In this document: positions 1-5,860 of the stretch, one piece after another
Numbering within the stretch: position 1 is the stretch's first letter
Layout of the letters: each line of letters begins with the position of its first letter
From: Anaerolineales bacterium
Lineage (GTDB): Bacteria; Chloroflexota; Anaerolineae; Anaerolineales; Villigracilaceae
Reading direction: 5' to 3'
NCBI GenBank assembly: GCA_028689195.1
Contig: JAQTWR010000100.1
Location: 1 to 8,519, forward strand
Length of the DNA: 8,519 nucleotides
Position numbers and translations under genes: made by a program
The notes under the pieces: model-generated
The model's database searches: none
What the model was told of the DNA's origin: nothing
What the model saw: the letters and a program-made list of their open reading frames with translations, nothing else

Positions 1-44
1 ATAAGGAAAACAACTAATAGAAGCGCGATTTTTTTTTGCAACAT
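1..44 (-). CDS. 5' end of a membrane or secreted protein (truncated by window edge)
   Basis: An ATG at 44-42 lies 4 bp after the TAA stop of the LysM-protein gene and opens a frame that stays open to the window edge. It reads MLQKKIALLLVVFL. Two lysines followed by a run of Leu, Val and Ala is the pattern of a signal peptide or first transmembrane helix. No Shine-Dalgarno sequence is visible, so translation may be coupled to the upstream stop. A run of nine A bases covers codons 3 to 6. The position at the end of a polysaccharide operon would suit a polymerase, flippase, ligase or secreted protein, but only 14 codons are visible and no function can be assigned. A chance ORF is possible at this length. 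Confidence 0.5.
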   Translation of the reverse strand, partial: MLQKKIALLLVVFL

Positions 45-48
45 GGGG

Positions 49-984
49 TTAAGGCACAAGCCGTTTTTGCGGTATCAGAAAGTAATCGCCGACGAGGGGG
101 CGGTCGTTGGGGTCGGTGACGCCGTTATAGTATTTCAGGTCGCTCGTCTCGATGCGTAAGCGCCATGCGAGGTCTTCGTAATTAATGCCCCGTTCTTTTT
201 CCGTTATTTGATAGATGGCAAGCGTGGGCAAACCTGAAACGTCTGCGAAGCCGATTGGGAAGACGATCAAAACGTCTCTTTTCACGGGATTGGTAAGATA
301 TAAATAATAATTAATGGCGACGACGGCTTCGATGCTGGTGTTGTATTTTTCCACATACGGGTCGAGGTTTTCTTTGTAGGCGAGTCTGTGGATGATGAAT
401 TTTTTGTCCGTGCCAATGGGTACGTCAATTTGATGGCGCGATATAAATACGGTGGGGGTAAGGCTTGGCGTGGCGGTCGGCGAACTTGTAACCGTAACGC
501 TTCCAAAGAAGGGGATGTGCAAAGTAGGCGTGCTGGTGGCGGCGAGGGTCGGCGGCGGTAAAGTCGGCGCGAGCGTTTGGGTGGGCGTTTTAGTAGGGAG
601 CGCGTACAGGGTTGGCGTCGCGGTCGTCTCTGGCGGCTGCGATTTTGTCTGTGTCAGGGATTGCCATTCCAACATGAAGATAACGATCAGCGCGATGAGG
701 ACGGCGATGATATTTCTTTGGGAAATCTTGCGCGTTTCCCCTGCGCGATTTTTCTTTGCGCGGATATGATCTGGCAGCGGACCGATTTGTCTGCGCGAAA
801 AAACCAGGCATTGACGGTGTTTTCCGCTCAGGCAAAATTCTCGTTGGTAGTTGGTTTTGACGGGAGAAATTGGGGCGCTGCGGTGGCAGTAATTTGAATC
901 GGAAGGAAACGCCAGCGATGAATCGGCGTCGTCTTCCAACCCTAAGAATGGGCATATCTGCGGAACGCTATCTGTAACGCTCAT
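49..984 (-). CDS. Single-pass membrane protein with N-terminal Cys/His motif and two LysM-like modules
   Basis: This 311-residue protein has four visible parts. Residues 11-59 carry a Cys/His motif (C11, C33-H34, C51, H56, C59, with CPFLGL at 11-16 and an AFPS motif at 25-28) that could bind metal. Residues 91-106 are one hydrophobic helix preceded by basic residues, which puts the N-terminus in the cytoplasm. Residues 112-180 are a Pro/Thr/Ser-rich linker like those that span cell walls. Residues 185-245 and 257-307 are two LysM-like modules, the second with a clear YYNGV...VGDYFLIPQ ending; the first is more divergent. LysM domains bind peptidoglycan or related glycans. I recall similar Cys motifs at the N-termini of LysM proteins from Anaerolineae, with no known function. 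The gene follows the BY-kinase by 28 bp without a clear ribosome binding site. A role in anchoring the export machinery or polymer to the wall is inference. Confidence 0.8.
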   Translation of the reverse strand: MSVTDSVPQICPFLGLEDDADSSLAFPSDSNYCHRSAPISPVKTNYQREFCLSGKHRQCLVFSRRQIGPLPDHIRAKKNRAGETRKISQRNIIAVLIALIVIFMLEWQSLTQTKSQPPETTATPTLYALPTKTPTQTLAPTLPPPTLAATSTPTLHIPFFGSVTVTSSPTATPSLTPTVFISRHQIDVPIGTDKKFIIHRLAYKENLDPYVEKYNTSIEAVVAINYYLYLTNPVKRDVLIVFPIGFADVSGLPTLAIYQITEKERGINYEDLAWRLRIETSDLKYYNGVTDPNDRPLVGDYFLIPQKRLVP

Positions 985-1012
985 ATTTTACGGGCAGGGC
1001 GGCGGATAGCCG

Positions 1013-3121
1013 TTAATTTTCGTCCGTCGTTTTGCGCGCGGCGTTTTCATCCGCTGCGTCATGCCAGCCTTGCGGATTTAATACCTTGCTTCGCAGCGCT
1101 TCGGATGGCGCGTTTTGATTTGCCGCCCCTGCAATTGGCGCTTCATCGGAAAACGGTTCTACGATATTCTCATCTAATGCGGAGGGAGTCTTGCGCCTGC
1201 CGATTTTGGCGAACAGTCTGTTGACGAAAGTCGGGGCGGGGGCTTCCTCTGTTTCGATGAAATCCACTTGCGCTTCTTCTAAACTTGCGTTTTCTTCGAC
1301 GACATATTTGTTGTTTTGAGAATAATACGGCGAGTAATAATTATAGCTTCCGTAATATCCATGACGGCGCGGGATGCGGTTGAAGACGGCTCCGACGATA
1401 TGCGCGCCTGCGCGGTCTAATTGTTCGCGGGTGATAAGCGCGGCGCCCGCGTGCGTTTTGCTGGGATACGCCACCAGCACAACGCAATCTACTTTGGCGG
1501 CAAGCACTTGCGCGTCGGCGACCATCGAGGGCGGGCTGTCAATGACGATAATATCCACGCGGGAGGCAATCTCTTCGAGGATGTGATTCATCTTTTGCGA
1601 ACCAAGCAACTCCGCGGGGTTGGGGGGCAGGCTGCCGCTGGTGATGATGGAGATTTCAAGGTTGGGAGCGTCGTTCCATTTGTAGATGACTTCGTCCAGC
1701 GTGTGGCTGCCGCGAAACAGGTCGCTCATGCCGACGCGGTTATGGACTCCGATGAAGCGATGAATGCGCGGGCGGCGCAAGTCGCAGTCAATCAGCGCCA
1801 CGCGCTTGCCGCCCTGCGCGAAGATTGCCGCCAGATTCGCGGCGACGGTTGACTTTCCGTCCGACGCTTCCGCGCTGGTGATCAGGATGGTGCGCAGCGG
1901 TTTGTCTACGGAGGCAAATTCGAGGTTCGTTCTTAAAGAGCGGAACGCTTCGGCGACGGGCGAGCGCGGTTGTTTTGCGACATAGATTCCGATATTTGAA
2001 TTGTCGCCTCCGTTGATTTGCATGTCGGCGATGTATCCAATGAGGGGAATCCCAAGGACGCGCTCTACGTCTTCGGGGGTTTTCAGCGTGTCGTCTAAAT
2101 ATTCGATCAAGAAAATAACGCCGCCGACAAACGTCAAGCCGAGCAGTCCTCCAACGAGCGCGCTTTGCATTGGGACCGGGCGCACAGGTCTGGACGGCGC
2201 TGTGGCGGGTTCAATCTGATTCACGCTCTGCGTATTCTGCATCCGCGCCAAGCGGATCGCCTCGCGGGTATTAATCAAATTGAGGTAGATTTGCTGATAT
2301 AGCGAAAGGGTTTTCTCCAGCCGCGCGGCGCCGGGGTTTGCGTTTGCGGCTGCGTCCATTCCCGAAGTTCCCGATACGGTCAGGTTGGTGTAAATCTGTT
2401 GATATAAAGTCAGCAAAGGTTGAATCTGGTCGAGGCGCGCTTGCAGTTCGGTCACTTTGGATTTTCGGTCTGCCGACCACGCGGGCGATAAAATGGCAAT
2501 GTCTTTTTCCAACTGCGTGACTTCGGCTTGCAGAGGCTCCATTTGTTTTTTTACTTCGGCGAGTTGCTCTTCTGTGGTCACATTGGAGAGATTGTCCAAA
2601 TCCTGCTGATACTTTGCGATTTGTTCTTCCACCTGCGTGATTTGCGTTTGCAAACTCTCGTCGGAATCTTTGTAACGCCCCGCTTCGAGTTCGTCGTTTT
2701 GCGTGATTAACGCCTGAACGACCGCGTTCGCAATATCCGCCGCGCGCTGCGGGTCTGGGTCTTCGGCGGTGATGCTGATAATGCGCGTGTCATTAACCTG
2801 CTCCGCTTTGACTTGACTCGGAGAAACGGGGTAATTGATGATTTGCGAAACATGGTCGAAAATGGAAGACGCTTTCAGCAGCTCCACATAGGTTTGGATT
2901 AATATCTGGTCGCTTAAGAAGAAATCGTACATCCCGCCGCTGCTGGTCGCCCCCGAAGCCGTTTGCATCGAAGCGCGCGAAACGATCACCCGCGTGCTGG
3001 TTTGATAGATGGGGGTTTGCAATTTGGCGACAACATAACCAATGGCAATACCCGATACAACCCCAAGAATTAAAAGCCAAGCCCAACGCCGAACAATGGA
3101 TAAATAATGATTGATTTCCAT
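1013..3121 (-). CDS. Wzz-type chain-length regulator fused to BY-family tyrosine autokinase (Wzc/CapAB-like)
   Basis: This 702-residue inner-membrane protein controls polymer chain length and export in Wzy-type pathways through cycles of tyrosine phosphorylation. Residues 1-45 are the Wzz N-terminus with a transmembrane helix at about 14-33. Residues 142-240 are Gln/Glu-rich predicted coiled coil in the extracytoplasmic loop. A proline-rich segment (307-317) precedes the second helix (about 318-340). The kinase begins with the EAFRSLRTNL signature (391-400). Walker A is SAEASDGKST (416-425, K423), Walker A' is ALIDCDLRRP (442-451, D445 and D447), and Walker B is VDIIVIDSPP (522-531, D528). 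A cluster of eight tyrosines sits at 589-606. Unusually, about 96 Glu/Ala-rich residues follow that cluster. Regulator and kinase are one chain, as in Proteobacteria, rather than split as in Firmicutes. The start at 3121 gives the expected Wzz N-terminus. Confidence 0.95.
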   Translation of the reverse strand: MEINHYLSIVRRWAWLLILGVVSGIAIGYVVAKLQTPIYQTSTRVIVSRASMQTASGATSSGGMYDFFLSDQILIQTYVELLKASSIFDHVSQIINYPVSPSQVKAEQVNDTRIISITAEDPDPQRAADIANAVVQALITQNDELEAGRYKDSDESLQTQITQVEEQIAKYQQDLDNLSNVTTEEQLAEVKKQMEPLQAEVTQLEKDIAILSPAWSADRKSKVTELQARLDQIQPLLTLYQQIYTNLTVSGTSGMDAAANANPGAARLEKTLSLYQQIYLNLINTREAIRLARMQNTQSVNQIEPATAPSRPVRPVPMQSALVGGLLGLTFVGGVIFLIEYLDDTLKTPEDVERVLGIPLIGYIADMQINGGDNSNIGIYVAKQPRSPVAEAFRSLRTNLEFASVDKPLRTILITSAEASDGKSTVAANLAAIFAQGGKRVALIDCDLRRPRIHRFIGVHNRVGMSDLFRGSHTLDEVIYKWNDAPNLEISIITSGSLPPNPAELLGSQKMNHILEEIASRVDIIVIDSPPSMVADAQVLAAKVDCVVLVAYPSKTHAGAALITREQLDRAGAHIVGAVFNRIPRRHGYYGSYNYYSPYYSQNNKYVVEENASLEEAQVDFIETEEAPAPTFVNRLFAKIGRRKTPSALDENIVEPFSDEAPIAGAANQNAPSEALRSKVLNPQGWHDAADENAARKTTDEN
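2273..2413 (-). repeat. Duplicated LYQQIY motif within the Wzz extracytoplasmic domain
   Basis: Two closely similar segments of the kinase protein lie 35 residues apart: LTLYQQIYTNLT (237-248, bases 2378-2413) and LSLYQQIYLNLI (272-283, bases 2273-2308). Eight of 12 residues are identical (L-x-LYQQIY-x-NL-x counted position by position, plus conservative changes). They flank a Gly/Ala/Asn-rich loop (250-265), so they may be matching arms of a helical hairpin. An internal duplication or a structural heptad-like constraint could both produce this. Confidence 0.6.
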
Positions 3122-3196
3122 AAAAAAATAGAGCTCCGTCGCATTTATATCATAGAAATCATTCCCCCAAAAAGCGGTTGGCGGCGCGGATTCAAG
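3122..3196 (-). promoter_or_regulatory. 75-bp intergenic leader ahead of the Wzz/BY-kinase; weak promoter candidate
   Basis: This is the longest gap between genes in the window, while all other junctions are 28 bp or less. Read on the minus strand it holds an AT-rich patch, TATGATATAAAT (3143-3154), containing two overlapping -10-like hexamers (TATGAT at 3149-3154 and TATAAA at 3144-3149). No good -35 box is seen at the usual distance; the best is a weak TTGGGG. There is no stem-loop followed by a T run. It may allow separate expression of the kinase and LysM genes, but the support is base composition and spacing only. Confidence 0.2.
3134..3137 (-). promoter_or_regulatory. Ribosome binding site candidate for the Wzz/BY-kinase
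   Basis: GGAG lies 12 nt upstream of the ATG at 3121, separated by CTCTATTTTTTT. The spacing is longer than the usual 5-9 nt, so this may be a weak site. The ATG is still preferred because the following residues (MEINHYLSIVRRWAW) match the usual N-terminus of Wzz proteins. Confidence 0.4.
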
Positions 3197-4345
3197 TTAC
3201 GGTTCCGCGTCCAGCGCGAGCCGAACGGCGCTGACCACCGCTTTTACATCTTCGTCGGTCATGGCGGGGTACAGCGGCAGGGTTGTTTCGCGCATTCCAA
3301 TTTCTTCGGTGACGGGCAGCGGCTCCCGCAAGAATTGCGTTTGCCCCGCGTAGTTCTTGAAATAATGGATGGGCGGATAGTGAATGCTGGTTTGGATTCC
3401 TTCCGCTTTCATGCCTTCCATGAATTTAATGCGATCAGTCCCTTTTGGCAGCAAAATTGGCATGATGTGATGACAGGATGCGCCGCGGGGTTTTGCAAAC
3501 GGCGCGCAGATTTCGGGAGTCAGTTCGCTCAATAGATCGCGGTATAAGTTCGTCAACTCTGCGCGGCGTTGATTGAACCCGCTTACTTTTTTCAATTGCG
3601 TCCTGCCCAGCGCGGCGCGGATTTCGTCAATGCGATAATTGAATCCCAAATCTACAACGTCGTACGTCCATGCGCGCCCCTTGTGTCGATCCCAACTGAG
3701 CGAGGTCATGCCGTGCGAGCGCAGGATTTTCAGCCGTTCTGCCAGCGCGTCGTCGTTTGTCGCCAGCATCCCGCCTTCGCCTGTGGTCATATTCTTGTTC
3801 GAGAAAAAACTAAAGCAGCCGATCGCCCCCCACGCGCCGAGTTTGCGTCCGTCTAATTCCGCGCCGATGGCGTGCGCGGAATCTTCCAGCACAAGCAGGT
3901 TATATTTTTTTGCAATGTCCATGATTGCGGGCATATCGCAGGCGTATCCCGCGTAGTGCATCACCATAATGGCGCGCGTTTTTTCGCTGATGGATTTTTC
4001 GATGGACGACGGCGAGATGACGAGATCGTCCGCGCTTTCGACGTCTGCGAAGATTGGAATCCCGCCCGCATAACGGACTGCGTTTGCGGTCGCGACGAAA
4101 CTCAACGACGGAACGATCACCTCGTCCCCGGTTTGGATTCCCGCCGCGATACACGCGAGATGAAGCGCCGCCGTCGCGTTACTGACCGCCAGAGTATGCT
4201 TCGCCCCGATAAACTCCGCGAACTCGCGCTCGAAGTTTTGCGTCTCTTCGCCCATGCTCAACCAGCGGCTGCGGATAACGCGCAAAACGGCTTCCTCTTC
4301 CTGCATATCAAAATCAATATCTGCTAAGGGAATGCGCCACGCCAT
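3197..4345 (-). CDS. DegT/DnrJ/EryC1/StrS family PLP-dependent sugar aminotransferase
   Basis: This 382-residue cytoplasmic enzyme transfers an amino group, usually from glutamate, to a keto-sugar nucleotide, giving an amino sugar for the polysaccharide. It is full length for the family. Visible family features are WLSMGEETQNFE near the N-terminus (28-39), the cofactor-phosphate segment SNATAALHLA (55-64), EDSAHAIGA (154-162, with D155 for the PLP ring nitrogen and H158 stacking), the Schiff-base lysine K184 in FFSNKNMTTGEGG (180-192), and GFNYRIDEIRAALG (234-247). The C-terminal segment HHIMPILLP (292-300) and GIQTSIHYPPIH (316-327) are typical of sugar aminotransferases. The gene starts 12 bp after the sugar transferase stop, with an excellent ribosome binding site. 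Related enzymes include PglE, ArnB and VioA; the exact sugar and carbon position cannot be read from sequence. No dehydratase that would supply the keto-sugar is in the window. Confidence 0.95.
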   Translation of the reverse strand: MAWRIPLADIDFDMQEEEAVLRVIRSRWLSMGEETQNFEREFAEFIGAKHTLAVSNATAALHLACIAAGIQTGDEVIVPSLSFVATANAVRYAGGIPIFADVESADDLVISPSSIEKSISEKTRAIMVMHYAGYACDMPAIMDIAKKYNLLVLEDSAHAIGAELDGRKLGAWGAIGCFSFFSNKNMTTGEGGMLATNDDALAERLKILRSHGMTSLSWDRHKGRAWTYDVVDLGFNYRIDEIRAALGRTQLKKVSGFNQRRAELTNLYRDLLSELTPEICAPFAKPRGASCHHIMPILLPKGTDRIKFMEGMKAEGIQTSIHYPPIHYFKNYAGQTQFLREPLPVTEEIGMRETTLPLYPAMTDEDVKAVVSAVRLALDAEP

Positions 4346-4351
4346 AGTTAA

Positions 4352-4356
4352 CTCCT
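4352..4356 (-). promoter_or_regulatory. Strong ribosome binding site for the aminotransferase
   Basis: AGGAG lies 6 nt upstream of the ATG at 4345, in the 12-bp gap after the sugar transferase stop (TAA at 4360-4358). It is the best Shine-Dalgarno match in the window and fixes the aminotransferase start. Most other genes here have weak or no visible site. Confidence 0.8.
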
Positions 4357-4357
4357 T

Positions 4358-5845
4358 TTATTCCGCCAAAACGGACTTGCTGTTATTCTTGATTGGCGCG
4401 TCGGATTTTCCTGATTTTGTTAACCAGAATTGCATCGCGCTCATCATGTCGGAGATGAGCAAAAGACGCGCGCCTGTATTGATGCAAGCATTCATTACTT
4501 TATCGTGTTCTTCTTTTTTCATATTGGATACCGCCATGATAATCAGCCCTATATCGTGGCGGGCGGCAAGGTGCGGAATATCCGCCAGCGTGCCGATGAT
4601 CCAGTTGCCGTCAATGCGCATCCCTTGTTTGCGCGGATCGTCGTCCGCAACGCCGATGACCGAAAACGCGTAGCGAAAATTTCCGCGTTGCAGCAGCCAG
4701 TTTGTGAATTCGCTTTCTTCGCCCGCGCCCGCGATTAGGACTCTCTCGCCGACTGAAAACGTGTTGCGTCTCAATCCTCCAAAGTTGGAAAGTCCGCTGA
4801 GCAAACGCCAGCGATACCGCGCCGCGACAAATCCGATGATGGCGACCAATCCAATTAATAGCAGCATAGGCGTGGGCAGGACGGGCTGCGAAGAGATGAG
4901 ATTGACGCTGGAGGCGATGAAGGTCACAATTCCCGAAGATAGAATGATCCCGAACATATCTTCAGGCGCCGCGCGCGACCAGACGACTTTGTTCAATCCA
5001 AAGACCGCGTTGAGCGCGCCGAACAAGAGCGATATGCCCAGCGCAAATAGAATCGCTTTTGGAACTCCCAAATCAATCGGACCTGTGGTGCGCCATAAAA
5101 TGCCGACCAGCGTAACCGCGAAGAATGCGATTAAGAAATCGGCAAGAAACCACGAAATATTGAAGCGCACAAAACGCGAGATGGGACCGCCGAATAGATT
5201 GCCTTCCTTGATGCGATTCGACGCGATGCGCGGCAGCAGCGTGGCGAGCGTCCATAAAATAATGTCAATATCGCCCAGCATTGAATGATGACGGACGTAC
5301 AAGCGATCCAGCCGCATTTTATCGGGGAGGATGTGCTGGTAATATCTGACCATGAAGTCTTCGCCCTCGAGCATTTTTTCTTCGTTGTGGTAGATAACGC
5401 TTGCGGGACTGGTGATGCCCGGTCGCACAGAGAGGATTTCCGCGCGGGCTTCTTTGTCCCATGTTTGGACAATGTTCCAATCTTCGGGGCGCGGACCGAC
5501 GATGCTCATTTCTCCTGCGAGAACGTTCCACAATTGAGGCAGTTCGTTGATTTTTGTGTCGCGCAGCCACTGTCCAAAAGGCGTGATGCGGCTGTCCGCT
5601 TTTGCCGTTACTGCGGGACCTTTGTAACTTTCGGGGGCTTCGTACATCGTGCGGAATTTCCAAATCAGGAAAGTCTTGTTTCCTTTGCTGGCGCGTTTGC
5701 CGCCGTAAAAAACAGGACCCGGCGATTCGCGTTTAATGAGAAACGCTATGACGAGAAAGACAGGGAATAGAAGTATCAGTCCCAATATGGAAGCGAAAAT
5801 ATCAACGATGCGTTTTGTCGCGTTGTGCAATAATGTAGTAAACAT
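4358..5845 (-). CDS. Polyprenyl-phosphate sugar-1-phosphate transferase with inverted domain order
   Basis: The 495-residue membrane protein should start repeat-unit synthesis by moving a sugar phosphate from a nucleotide sugar to undecaprenyl phosphate. The catalytic domain (about 9-205, bacterial sugar transferase family of WcaJ, WbaP and PglC) comes first: KRIVD then a membrane helix (13-36), SPGPVFY (41-47), FLIWKFRTMYE (59-69), DSRITPFGQWLRDTK (84-98), INELPQLWNVL (99-109), and GEMSIVGPRPE (111-121). Four hydrophobic helices follow at about 230-250, 263-283, 297-317 and 323-343. A Rossmann-like domain (367-470) begins VLIAGAGEESE and has GVADDDP (398-404) and IIGTLADIPHL (416-426), like the CoA_binding_3 region of WcaJ and FlaA1. 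In WcaJ-type enzymes the helices and Rossmann-like domain precede the catalytic domain, so here the order is swapped. N100-E101 occupies the position of the Asp-Glu dyad. It lies 15 bp after the GT2 gene and 12 bp before the aminotransferase. The sugar is unknown. Confidence 0.93.
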   Translation of the reverse strand: MFTTLLHNATKRIVDIFASILGLILLFPVFLVIAFLIKRESPGPVFYGGKRASKGNKTFLIWKFRTMYEAPESYKGPAVTAKADSRITPFGQWLRDTKINELPQLWNVLAGEMSIVGPRPEDWNIVQTWDKEARAEILSVRPGITSPASVIYHNEEKMLEGEDFMVRYYQHILPDKMRLDRLYVRHHSMLGDIDIILWTLATLLPRIASNRIKEGNLFGGPISRFVRFNISWFLADFLIAFFAVTLVGILWRTTGPIDLGVPKAILFALGISLLFGALNAVFGLNKVVWSRAAPEDMFGIILSSGIVTFIASSVNLISSQPVLPTPMLLLIGLVAIIGFVAARYRWRLLSGLSNFGGLRRNTFSVGERVLIAGAGEESEFTNWLLQRGNFRYAFSVIGVADDDPRKQGMRIDGNWIIGTLADIPHLAARHDIGLIIMAVSNMKKEEHDKVMNACINTGARLLLISDMMSAMQFWLTKSGKSDAPIKNNSKSVLAE

Positions 5846-5860
5846 AGAAATCTGCTTGAA

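Noticed and set aside
1..48. T-rich run (22-37 region) as an operon terminator after the LysM gene
   Set aside because: On the minus strand it reads as A, not T. There is no stem-loop, and the bases fit the opening codons of the next ORF.
1847..1876. Possible kinase inactivation because Walker A reads ASDGKST instead of PGEGKST
   Set aside because: The essential GKST is intact, and Walker A' and Walker B aspartates are present. Variation just before GK is tolerated in this family as far as I recall.
3145..3162. Five-codon upstream ORF (MISMI then stop) on the minus strand ahead of the kinase
   Set aside because: The G run before its ATG touches the start codon and cannot act as a normal ribosome binding site. 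At this length it is easily due to chance.
3872..4327. Long plus-strand open frame (151 codons) opposite the aminotransferase
   Set aside because: It is antisense to a gene with full family motifs, has no recognisable domain, and is the frame shadow expected from GC-rich codons. The same applies to the other plus-strand frames, for example 4704-5288 and 5285-5770.
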